The translations under genes were made by a program, and so were the position numbers. Below, one piece after another: positions 45,756 through 55,779 of a stretch of DNA of 64,000 bases. Within the stretch, counting starts at the first letter, position 1, and each line of letters starts with the position of its first letter. The notes under the pieces were generated by a model. It was not told the origin of the DNA. It did no database searches and worked only from the letters and a program-made list of their open reading frames with translations. Source of the stretch: Anaeramoeba flamelloides (taxonomy: Eukaryota > Metamonada > Anaeramoebidae); assembly GCA_027625915.1 (NCBI GenBank), contig JANTQA010000026.1, forward strand, positions 6,944,001 to 7,008,000, in the 5' to 3' direction.

Positions 45756-47135
45756 TTAATATTTTTTTGAAAATACACTTATTCTCTCGAAACGGAGTTG
45801 CTTTCTAATATCTTGCTTATTTTTTAAAAGCCTTTCCACCTTTTCTTTTGCCTCCTGCCCAGCTCTTTCAATTCTTTCCGCATCCTCTTCTGGGCCTGTA
45901 AATAGCCTGCACCCTTCACCCTCATATGGAAAATGATCATATTTTTCAACATTGATGCTCTTTTGGCATAAATAGCACATGTACTCCCCGCAATTGGAGC
46001 AAATGACTTTGTTACATCCTTGAGTTTTAAAATAATTTTGGCCACATTTATTACAAATCCTTAATAGCGCTTTCGTCTTTTCCTCTTCGATGAATTTCCT
46101 GATTTCGTCTTCTTCTGATAGAATGTTTTTATCATTAAGTTCGCACTCATACCCGGGGTGTGCATACTTGCCACATAATAGACAGGAGTCCTTGTAACAA
46201 CCCCGGTTATGGCATTCAAAGATATATTCTTTGAAGCAAGGATGTTTTTTCTTATAATCGCTTGCCACGACGGCGTAATTGCATTGCGGGCATCTGATCA
46301 ATTTCTCATTCCCAAGTTTTTGCAACAATTCTTCACGAACAAGATTCTGGTAGTAACTATACGTCTTCTTGGGCACCGCACTTTCAATAGTTTTCTCGGG
46401 AAAGCCCACCTCACATTTGTCAAAGCTTGGACAATTGATCGTCGTTTGATTCTTCCCAATTGCCACTTTCACCAGCGTGTGTAAACAATTCTTACAAAAC
46501 ATATGGCCAGCATTACAAGCAACGGCATCGAGAAATGGGTATTCAAGATAGCAGCAAGTGCACAAAAATTTTTTTGATATTCGTTGAAAATAATAAAAAG
46601 TCTTTTCAGGGACTGCCCTTTGGATCATTTTTTTGGTAAATCCTTGTGTGCAATTTTCATCGCAGGGGCATTCGATATCAACAAATGAGACACTTATGGC
46701 ATTTACAACATACGCAGATAAGCATTTCTTACAAATCAAATGCCCTGCTTTACAACTAAGCATCTCATTGACAGGGTGCTTGTACAGACAACTTTTACAG
46801 TATTTTTCTTCTTCTTTTTCATCTATTTGATCTCTTTTGGTTTTTTTTTTTTTATTATTCTTTATATTTTCTTTTATTTCATTCTCATAATTCTTGTTTT
46901 TCTTTATTAACTCTCTCTTTTTTTTAGGAAACGTGCTTTTTGTAAGTAGATCCATTAAATAATTGAATGGGTTTAGCTTCTGTCGTTTTAATTCATTAAA
47001 GTCAATTTTTTGTATAATCGTTCGTTGTAAGAACCCCTCTTCGATATCTGGTATTACTTGGAATACATCCTCCATAAGCGACGTATTGTTATAATTGATC
47101 TTTCGAACTATCTTTGTCTTACGTTTCTGTTGCAT
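45756..47135 (-). CDS. RBR E3 ubiquitin ligase, RNF216/TRIAD3-like, with duplicated RING1
   Basis: Single-exon 459-residue protein. RBR ligases take ubiquitin from E2 at RING1 and pass it through a catalytic Cys in RING2. Residues ~113-165 form a Cys-rich module (C113-x2-C...GHLICKKCL) typical of RNF216 RING1, and residues ~192-245 are a second, similar module (CTCCYLEYPF...GHMFCKNCL). The IBR follows (~275-330: RCPQCNYAVV, ECHNRGCYKDSCLLC). RING2 runs from C361 (ICNKCGQNYFKTQGCNKVIC): Cys374 occupies the catalytic position, with C379, C382, C387 and C390 as ligands. The tail SINVEKYDHFPYEGEGC matches the post-RING2 zinc-binding extension of RNF216. The N-terminal ~110 residues are basic and unrecognised. 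RNF216 itself has one RING1; the second copy is unusual. Substrate unknown. Confidence 0.85.
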   Translation of the reverse strand: MQQKRKTKIVRKINYNNTSLMEDVFQVIPDIEEGFLQRTIIQKIDFNELKRQKLNPFNYLMDLLTKSTFPKKKRELIKKNKNYENEIKENIKNNKKKKTKRDQIDEKEEEKYCKSCLYKHPVNEMLSCKAGHLICKKCLSAYVVNAISVSFVDIECPCDENCTQGFTKKMIQRAVPEKTFYYFQRISKKFLCTCCYLEYPFLDAVACNAGHMFCKNCLHTLVKVAIGKNQTTINCPSFDKCEVGFPEKTIESAVPKKTYSYYQNLVREELLQKLGNEKLIRCPQCNYAVVASDYKKKHPCFKEYIFECHNRGCYKDSCLLCGKYAHPGYECELNDKNILSEEDEIRKFIEEEKTKALLRICNKCGQNYFKTQGCNKVICSNCGEYMCYLCQKSINVEKYDHFPYEGEGCRLFTGPEEDAERIERAGQEAKEKVERLLKNKQDIRKQLRFERISVFSKKY

Positions 47136-47284
47136 TTTTTTGAATTCTTTTATTAATCCTTCAGTTACTGCCCTATTGAAATTTTATTATTTTTATTATT
47201 ATTTTTTTTATTTGGGTTAATTCATTGATAATGGTTAATCTCAATTATTGTTGGGTATTAAACCATTTTCTTGTCAAAAGGGCA

Positions 47285-47800
47285 CAATTTTTGTGAGTGA
47301 GTTACATGTGATTTAAAGGGTTTGGATGGATATTAGAAGATAAAAATTTATTTTGGAAAATTTCGAAATTGAAATCATTTTTTTCTTTTTTGCACATTCT
47401 TTCTGTTTTTTTTGATTTTATTTTTGAATTTTTTTTTATTATTGAAAGATCGATAGTCACTTTGTAAAAATGTGTTTAAGTTTATTGAAACAGTAAAAGT
47501 GATTGTAGAAAAAATAGATTTATCTCTATTGGAATTATCTTTGATCTCCAATTCAAGATCAAAATGAACATTCTTCTTTTTCTCTATGTGGCCAGAAGAA
47601 TTTAGTTTTTTCTATTTCCAAGAAAATCTATTGATTTTTTAGTTTTATTTCATACTAGTATCAACTATTTTTTGATGTGTTTTATTCGACTCAATTTCTT
47701 AATTCTTCTTCAAAGGTAAATTATAAAAAATAATTGATATTTGAAAAATTTTTTTAGGTCTCCTTTGACTGAAATAAAGTTTATTTTTAGTTGAAGAATA
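47285..47800 (+). repeat. Dispersed repeat family D, copy 3
   Basis: Full-length copy in the same orientation as the others. Landmarks are GGATATTAGAAGATAAAAAT, AAAGATCGATAGTCACTTTG, AGTGATTGTAGAAAAA, CAAGATCAAAATGAACATTC, GAAAATCTATTGATTTTTTA, TCTTCTTCAAAGGTAAATTA and CCTTTGACTGAAATAAAGTT. It lies ~150 bp upstream of the RBR start, so it may form part of that gene's promoter region. Confidence 0.65.
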
Positions 47801-49543
47801 CTAATTTAACGAGAATTTGAATATTATAACTTTTTTTTGCTACATTAACAATTTTTTAATATAATTTATTTGATATGTGTTTTATTTTTGGGGAATTGTT
47901 CTTTTACTTTTTTTTCGCAATTAAAATTATGAATTTGTTTATTGGTTAGGTTAGGAAACAATCACTTTGTTATGTTATCTGGGTTTGGCCTAGAAGAACC
48001 AGAAATATGAGATTGTTTGAAGTGATATAAGATGATATTGAGTAATTTGAAGAACGACAAGTAATATCATCTTAGCACTAGAACAGTATCATTATTTTGA
48101 GTCTGGAAGGAGAACCAAAACGAAAAATTATAAAAGGTGTTTTTTGAGCAAACGAAACAATATGATATGCTTTTTATTTTTGGAACTCAGGATCGAACTC
48201 GTCGAAACAAAAAACAAACAAACAAAGCAAATAAAAACAAATTATTTTGTTATTTTTTAATGGTATTTTGAATACCTTGTTCTTCAAAGGATCTTTTTCT
48301 CCCAATGTAGTTAGCGAAAAAATTGAAGTTAAATTTTACATTTTCATCATTGAATAGAAAAATTGGTTTAAATTTTAGAGACAAACTAGATCGTCCATCA
48401 TTTCAATGAGTATCTATTTCCCCTTTTATTCCCGTTTGTCAAGCAATTCTCAAAAGATCAAAAATAAAAATCTACAGGTACCTGGTGTTCTTAACAATGA
48501 ACTAGTTTTTACACATTCCTCTAACTTTCTTGACTTTAAATAGAAAAAAAAATGTTTTATTTTTTATTTTTTTTCTAAAATTTGTAATTTCATTTTTTTC
48601 TTCTTTTGAAATTCTTCTTCTAATGGTTTTTGTTTCAAAATTCTTTTTTTCTTCAAAAAAAGAGAACAAATATAATTTTTTTTTCTTTAAAAAATGAGAT
48701 TGCTTTTTTTTAGAAACGAGAAAAAAATAATGTTTGTATATAGACATTGTTTTTAATAAAGAAATGGACTTTATTCTTTTTCAAAACATTCCCCAAATTA
48801 TCAAGAACTTTTTTTTTTTTGGCTTTTATTGAACAAATATTCTGGTCCCTTGACGAAAATATGTGTTCAACTGGTTTGAAATTGAGATATTCGCTAATCT
48901 CGCTATTATCAATTAAACAACGTCCCACAAAAAAAATTTTTTTAAAGTGTTGTAAAATAACTTTAAATAACATACTTGTAGCCAAAATTATTGGTAAAAT
49001 AAAAAGTATTTTACTTTGTTTGAATTGGAAATAAGAAGATCAGAACATTTTTTCAAACTTTGTCTAAAAATACAATGAATTCGAAAAATATTTCCACAGC
49101 AACTACAATACTATCTTAAATTTTTAAGAGAGCTAATCTCTTTCTTATCTGTAGTTATCAAAAATTATTTACTTTTATTTTCACAAAGAAAAAGTTTATT
49201 ATAAAAAAAAAATAAATAGCAAATTTATTTTAAATTTCGTATTAAAAATTAAACAAAAATGCAAAATGAATTTTGGTGTATAGTGTTTATAGTTCGACCA
49301 ACTGGAAAGATCTTAATTCATATTACTTTTCTATGATAAATTTCCAATATTAATTATATTTGCTTTTCATGCTTGATTATTTTCTGTGAATTTTAAAAAC
49401 TAGTTATTAATTAAGAGTGGGGATGGAAGCATACTATTAAAATTTTTTTTTATAATTTGAATTTTATAACAAATATTTTCTTTATTCTAGGAGCATGACA
49501 GAAACAGAAACTTGTCCTGTTATATTTTCAAATTTAAATTTAA

Positions 49544-49750
49544 TTTTTTAATCAACGAAAAAGAAACGAAAATGAAAATGATGAATTTGGTTTTAAGTGT
49601 CTCGTTGTTACGGTAAAAAATAATTTTTTGAAATGGGAAAAAAAAAATTTTTCTAATTTTTATGAGTTACTAAAACTAATTATAAACCATCCAACAGCGA
49701 TGTACAATCGATCTCTAAAAATCAACAATGAAAAACAAGAACATTTTTAG
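49544..49750 (+). other. Possible exon or coding relic
   Basis: A 68-codon stopless stretch with protein-like composition (NENENDEFGFKCLVVTVKNN, then FSNFYELLKLIINHPTAMYN). It has no initial ATG of its own. Just upstream an acceptor CTTTATTCTAG at 49490 precedes a different open frame ending in GTTACG/GTAAAA. The pieces do not join into an obvious gene and no family is recognised. It is either an exon of an undetected gene, a relic, or chance. Confidence 0.22.
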
Positions 49751-50765
49751 AAAAAAGCGCGAAAGAGCCAAACTCGATTTCCAGTTTGAATCGTTAGAAT
49801 ATATAATTTTGAATATAACTGTATTAGTTTTGAAGTGTTGCTCTTTGGGGTATTTTTGAGATCGAAGATTTTTTTTTTCATTTTTTTCATTTCAAATGAG
49901 TTATTTTTTACTAGAAAAAATGTTACAAAATCCTTACTTGGTCAAATTTACAGGGTTACAAAATAACCACAAATTCGGTTAAATCGTATTAAATTGATTT
50001 TTTACTGAAAAAAAAAAAATCGTTCCAAATTGAAGATATTTAACCCTTTGGAATAAAAAATCAAAGATTAATTTTTTTTTTTACGATTTGATTTTTTGAA
50101 TTGAAAATCCTTTTGAACGTTGTTTTTTTTTCTTAATTACATTTTTTGATATTGAAGATCCTCAGAATTTTTTTTTTGATATTTGTATGAATTTTTATTT
50201 GATTTTTTTTGTTATTTTAATTTTTGAAATTAAAGATACTATATGAATTTTTTTTTTGATATTTGAATTTTGTCAACCAAAAGAAGTTCAATTTCACAAT
50301 ATGTTGTTTAGTTACAAGTTAACATTTTGAATATGTAGTAATGCCGCGTTAAGTGACTAGAGCCTTAATTGGAAACTGCTTCCCAGAAAAATACCTTATT
50401 AAAAAGATTTTATTTGTTATACAGTTACCCATTTCCTTTTTTGTTTTTTAGTGTCTATAGCAAAATAAATGTTTTCCAAAGAACTTTTGCCTTTTGGAAG
50501 AACCATTCCTGGAAAAAAATTGACAAACCGATCTTTGTTGGAAAATAGTTGGAAAAGTTCTCATTTTCAAAAATATTTTTTTTTTACTTATTTTTTCCTC
50601 CATTTTAAAACAAAAACCAAGCCCAAAAATTAGATTGATTATTGGAATTAAAATAGAATCTAAAACATGAAATAAAACCAAAATCTAAGCAAAGTTCAAT
50701 TTGATCATAAATTTGAGATTTAATTGTAAACCTTGGAAAAGTGATTTTTTTGGATTTTTTGCATG

Positions 50766-51597
50766 CTATGGGTTTCCTAATTCAGGTGAAATTGACTTTA
50801 GGGTTTTAACAATAGGTATTAATACAGTTTGAGGATTTTCAATTTCTGATACCTTAATTGAACAGTGAAAAATAAGTAAAAAAAATAATTGAATAATTTT
50901 CCCTTTCACTTGCTTATTACCCCTAAAAACATTTTTCACAATTAAAACAGATTTGACAAATTTTTTTTTCATTTCTCAATTTTTTTCCAGAATGGTAAGT
51001 GTCCATCAAAGAAATCATTTCTTGTTATGACACGAATAAACTTTTATAACAATTAGTAGAATGTAAAAATTAGAATAAACGAAAAGGGTAGACCTACCTT
51101 TTGTTCTTAAGAAGCCGATCAGAAACATCATAAATTCGGTCTGCAAGTACAGTATCGTTTATGTATGGAAACCTTTGGAAAAAGTATATAAGAAAAGGCT
51201 TGAGCCTTCTTTCGAGCTTTTCCATTTCCCTCATCTCTTCTTTAAATCTTTGTATTTGCTCCAGTTTCTCTTTGTCAAAATTTGGTACCTCAAATTGGAG
51301 CTCCATTGCTTTACTTTTGATGCTTTTTTTGGTTCTCTCTTTTCTTTTTTCTTTTTCTTTTTTCATTTCTTCTTCTTCTTTTTTTAATTGTTGTTCATCT
51401 ATTTTGGTGTTGTTTTTCCTTCTTCTTCGCCTTTCCCTCACCTTGCTTCTTTTTGCTTGCTTTTGCTTTAAAAATTCTTGCAAATCATTACCCTTTTGTT
51501 CTTGATTATCATTTCGATTATTTTGTTCTTGATTATTCTTTTCCCTATTTTTTCTTCTGTTGCTCATTTTGGAAAGGTTTTTTTTCTGTTTTCGCAA
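50766..51597 (-). CDS. Unknown basic coiled-coil protein, probably two exons
   Basis: Exon 1 is 51098-51597. Its downstream stop is created by a donor-like sequence AAAAG/GTAGGT. Joining it to 50766-50922 (acceptor GTTTTTAG) removes a 175-bp intron, keeps the frame and gives 218 residues. The N-terminus starts at the ATG at 51597 (a second Met follows at residue 11). Residues ~1-75 are Asn/Arg/Lys-rich with KQAKRSKVRERRRRRKN, a likely nuclear signal. Residues ~70-130 form a long charged coiled coil. Residues ~133-167 look globular (FLIYFFQRFPYINDTVLADR then IYDVSDRLL). Exon 2 ends VSEIENPQTVLIPIVKTLKS...GNP. The hydrophobic start of exon 2 reads like a polypyrimidine tract, so an alternative acceptor AATTAAG before VSEIEN is possible. 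Family unknown. Exon 1 is secure; exon 2 is moderate. Confidence 0.55.
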
Positions 51598-52609
51598 AAA
51601 TACTGTTTATTAAAAAAATGAATATTTGTTCGAAAATTTTATTCACAAAAAAAATTTCTGATTTGAATGAAAACAATCATGTTTTAAGTGGGGTTTTTTA
51701 CAAATTCATCTACTGATATTTTCTTAAAGGGATTAAAATATGTTTTTTTTTAATTTTTCATTCTTTAACTGTCAAATTTCCTAATATGAAAACTACGTGT
51801 TCAAACTACCAATTTTTAGTGAATAAAACCAGTACACTTTTCTTCTTGTTCCGAAACAATATCTAGTTAAGTACCCAATAGTATACCTAAAGTTAAATCA
51901 ATTAGAAGAAGTAAATTACTTGATGATTTTTGTAAAATAAAAATATCTCTTTTCTTTGAGTAAATCCTATTTATTGGATACTTCAATTTTCAATTTTTCT
52001 TGTTAATATCAGAACTTTAAAAAATCAATATGGTATTTGCTCATTTGTTTACTTTTGGTTTCATGGTTCCTGATTTTAATTGTAGACTTTATTGAAAAAA
52101 GAAATTTTGCTTTTTTTCTAATAAACTTTTTACCAAGTCTGTACTAATTCTTTCGGATAATAACCCCAGAAATTTTAAAAAAGATTATCTTGTATCAGAG
52201 GTAGTTGTTTGATAATATGGTTCTTGTCTGATGGATCTTGTGCTTGATACGGGTTTTTAGAGTTTTACAAAAGGACAATTTTTGGATATTTATTTTTTTT
52301 TCCAAATCCGAATTGTAGAAGTGTGAAGGATAATAGATTGGTTGGGTATTTAATAATGAATTTTAATTTGGAGTTGTTGATTGAAATATTTTTCTTTTAA
52401 AAATAGTGTTTTCAAAGAAGTATATCAGAATTTGTGAATCTCTGTTTGACTAAGTTTAAGGGATTAGCTTCACCATAGATTTCTCTATAATCAAAGTATG
52501 TTGTAATTGGGTGTAAATGGTATTAGTTCACCATAGCTCAAATATCTCTAAAAAATCTATTATAAATCTTATTGCACAATAAATTATTACCTTTTTTACT
52601 CAGGATCAC
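51598..52609. mobile_element. Intergenic with diverged fragments of the Tc1-like element and of element H
   Basis: Bases ~51817-52140 follow the plan of the Tc1-like element at 36277-36760 in the same orientation: an AGTGAATAAAACCAGTACAC start, AGTATACCTAAAGTTAAATC, ACTTTAAAAAATCAATATGG. The right end is not recognised. Bases ~52150-52350 match the left arm of element H (CTTGTCTGATGGATCTTGTG, CCAAATCCGAATTGTAGAAG). The other H arm is absent. Both are old fragments. Nothing else is recognised in this stretch. Confidence 0.55.
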
Positions 52610-53690
52610 AATTAAAAATTTTCATTTTGAAAATATTTTTTTTAATTCCTTTTCCAAATCTAAAAATAGAAACCCAAAATATCAGTATTCTGGTATTTTT
52701 TAATTTAGATTTAGAACCTTCAAAAGTAACTATTTTTACAATTTTTGAATTAATCAAGATTAACTCAATAATCATCAACATAAAAATCCAAAAAGAATAG
52801 TTTTATTTGCTTTTGATAAAGCTACTTGTAGCATCAATATATTTCCAAGATTTGAGAAATAATTAGTCAAAAATATTTATTGGTTAATTATTTAATTTTT
52901 TAAAAAAATTGAATTTTTTAGTAACTAATCTACATTTCGCCACAAATTTAAGAAAGATATTTTGTAACCTTTGGAGTTTAAATATTGATAATTCAACCTT
53001 TAAATTTATGGCAAAATACAGATTTTATTCTGAACTTGTTGGGGTTTTTACTAATACATACTATAGTCAAAATAAAGTGTGCAAAAAAATTTAATGAATG
53101 TTTCAAAATAAAAAGCGTATTCTTTTGTTATAGAAGACCCCTACATTAACCAATCAAAGAAACCAATAATTAACCCTAAAAAATATGGTATTGGTTTCTT
53201 AAAGTTTTATTATTTAAAAAGAAATTCTAAAAATGAAGGATCAAATTGCAAAATTTATCTCAAAAAATAGAGTAAATTTTTCATAAAGCATTAATCATCA
53301 AAAAAACAAAAAAATTCAAAAAATTGTGAATATTATAGAAAATTTTCAACTATTTGCATGAATAATTTAAATTTTACTGAAAATAACAAGTCCTCTACTT
53401 TCAAAATTGATTTTAACTTTGGTTTACTATTGTGTAGTAGATTAGATGTTGCCTTGGAACAAGAATAACAAAAAGCACAGATTATATTTTGAAACACGGA
53501 TTATAGTTGTTCTGCACGCTTAATTTTGATCACTGTAGATCATTTTTAATTGATGAGATCAATAAATATTACTACTTGACTAATCGATTTTTTAGAAACC
53601 GTTAAACCATGTAGCACGAATGTAGTCAGGTCCAATAACAACATACTTTGTTCCTAGGTTTCTCCTTGGTAGACGCTAATCCCTTAAAAT
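52610..53690 (+). repeat. Dispersed repeat family I, copy 2, with a nested insertion
   Basis: Outer parts 52610-53060 and 53538-53690 match 7130-7760 continuously. The interruption at 53061-53535 is the Tc1-like element. The boundary matches TA-target insertion: the sequence reads ...CATA, element, TAGATCATTTTTAATTG, against TTTTACATGAAAAAAGAATC followed by TTTTTTAATTG in the empty copy. The 61-codon plus-strand frame at 52909-53094 corresponds partly to the 75-codon frame of copy 1 and is cut by the insertion. Confidence 0.72.
53061..53535. mobile_element. Non-autonomous Tc1/mariner-like element, copy 2, nested in repeat I
   Basis: 475 bp, flanked by TA. The left end is CTATAGTCAAAATAAAGTGT; the right end, read on the minus strand, is CAGTGATCAAAATTAAGCGT. 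It is the reverse orientation of 36277-36760, with the same interior (ACCCCTACATTAACCAATCA, ATATGGTATTGGTTTCTTAA, ATTAGATGTTGCCTTGGAAC). No transposase frame. Confidence 0.85.
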
Positions 53691-55584
53691 GAAAAAGAAG
53701 TGAAATTTTTTTTATTTATTTTTAAAATATCAGTAAAATAAAAAATAATTAAAGATTTAAGGGTAAGAAGTAATTTTTTCAAAAAATATTTCATTTTTAT
53801 TAAAACTCAATACTTTTAGATGAAATTTTGATAAATACAATTTCTTTTCCTAATATTAACATTTAATGAGCCAATATTTCAAAAATATGAAAAAAAATCT
53901 AAAAATTATTGGTTTTTTTTCCAAATTTAATATTAAATCACTTTTGAGTTATATAATAAATGTTTTGGTAAGAAATAACATCTTTTTTCAATAAAAGAAA
54001 AAATAATAAAAAATTACAAATTAAAATTGATATTTCCAAAACGATGAAGAGGGCATAACAAAAAACTGTAATGTAATTTTGGTAAATTTTCAATAACAAT
54101 TATTCATCTATTAAAAGTTAGTGATTATTAACTAACAGCATGTGTTTTTTTTTTTTTTTATTATTAAACAAACTTAACTTAAACCTTAAAACAATTATTG
54201 GATACAATTTTTTGGATCTATCAAAAACTGTGTATTAAAGCTAAAAAAAAATAAAAAAAGAAAAAAAAAAAAAAAAAAAAAATATTAATAATAAAAAAAA
54301 ATGGGTTTTCCAATTGAGATTATTTCCAAATTTCAGGAAAGTGTATATATTAAAATTCTTTAAAAATTTTTTAACTGAATCCAAAATTTTGTAACCAAGT
54401 TGAGTTATAATTTTTTCATTCTATCCTACAGATAAAAAAAGTTTTTTTTTATTCAAATGTAAATATCATTGTACAAAATCTTACTCCTATTTTCAGACTA
54501 TAAAAACTTTTTCATAATATTTTTGATATAAAACTCTTTTCTTCTTTTAATATTTTTATTATCTAAAAGAAGAAATTTGATGTCAATAAAAGCTTAATAA
54601 ATAATGAAAAATTATTATTGATATTTATAAAAGGAGTTGGAATAGTTTGAGTAAGATAAATACAAATGATATATATTAGGCTGTTTGGTTATTGGGAATT
54701 GCGTATATAACATGATATTCTTAACAAAAAGTAAAAAAATACTGAAAAATGATAAAATCACTTTTAAAAAGAAAGTTAACAAATTTAGAAACCAAACAAC
54801 AGGATTGAAGAAAATTATTTTTTTTTCATTTTTCAAAATTGAAATAATTTTATTGTTACTGATCCGACTTTTTTTATCAAAAGTTAATTAAATAATAATA
54901 ATTTATGATTTTTTGAATTTATTTAAACTATTCTATTTCTTTTTTTAAAAAAATTGTGTTTATTTTCAAATATATTTTTTAAAATGTTTTTTTTCAAATG
55001 ATAACAACAATTAATGAAATTTTAGATATTTTTTATTACTAATGGGGTCGGATTTGTGTAAAAAAATTAAAATGATTTGTTGAGCAAAAATTCCATAGTT
55101 TATATTATAAGTACGTTTTTTGTCTTGCCTGTTTAACTTTTTTTGGTGAATAATCCATGTGCTGACTTCCCTATGGATTCTTTATTTTTTTATAAAAAGA
55201 AAAGATAAAAAAATTAAAAAAATTGATTTTAAGTAAAAATTTTATGGATTTATAAAGTAACAGTGAAATTTTTTTGCTAACAAATTTTGATGTTTCTTCA
55301 GATTTTTAAAAAGTTTTAAATGAGAATAAGAAAACTCATGTTGACATTTTTTAATTTCTTAAATGAACCAAAACCATGATTTTTTTTTTATTCAATAATA
55401 TAATCATAACCTCAAATTAGTGTAAATTTCAGAAATTATGTACAAAAATACCTGAAATTAACTCTTAAAAAACGAATTTTTTTTGATCCGAACACAATAC
55501 AATGTTTCGTATGAACTGATTGAAGAAAATACCTTATCAATATGAAATTTCTTATCCGGATAATCATCTTTTAAAAAATCAATA
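53691..55584. other. Intergenic, no gene recognised
   Basis: About 1.9 kb. It includes a poly-A-rich block at 54242-54300 and overlapping short open frames on both strands at 54615-54891, in which the two strands mirror each other, as chance frames in Phe/Lys-rich DNA do. No exon, RNA gene or repeat end identified. Confidence 0.45.
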
Positions 55585-55779
55585 CTGTCAATTCCACTTT
55601 TAAAACACAAAATTTAAAAAAATTTAAGTCACAAAAAAATCTCAAATTAAAGCACATTTTTTGGAATTTTTTTTATATTAATTATTTTACTAGAATTTGA
55701 ATTTTGTCTCTTAATTTGAGATTTTTCTTGTTCTGTAAATTTTTATTCAAAGTTTCTGTCTTAAAAGTCCAACTTGCTA
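55585..55779. mobile_element. Palindromic TA-target MITE, family A, copy 6 (most diverged)
   Basis: 195 bp, with TA on both sides. Ends are CTGTCAATTCCACTTTTAAA and TTAAAAGTCCAACTTGCTA. The internal AAAAATCTCAAATTAAAGCA and TTAATTTGAGATTTTT are retained. Both arms carry several substitutions not shared with each other, so this is the oldest copy in the window. Confidence 0.78.

Larger units (their letters stand above)
47136..50765. other. Intergenic with repeat D copy 3 and weak coding-like patches
   Basis: Begins with the RBR promoter region. Repeat D copy 3 (47285-47800) and a possible exon (49544-49750) are listed separately. Bases 47935-48250 contain a 63-codon stopless frame and a second overlapping broken frame, neither with a recognised domain. 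Bases 50030-50270 look like a degenerate tandem array built on a TTTGATATTGAAGATCC-type unit. A minus-strand frame at 50448-50681 has no domain. No confident gene. Confidence 0.45.

Noticed and set aside
48175-48210. Sequence resembling a tRNA 3' end or primer-binding site (TGGAACTCAGGATCGAACTC)
   Set aside because: The putative T-stem does not pair and there is no tRNA body, and no terminal repeats or coding relic lie nearby. It is most likely chance.
50985-51006. Apparent 4-base micro-exon (CAG/AATG/GTAAGT) on the plus strand
   Set aside because: No plus-strand coding exons are found around it, and it lies in the proposed intron of a minus-strand gene. Chance consensus is likely.
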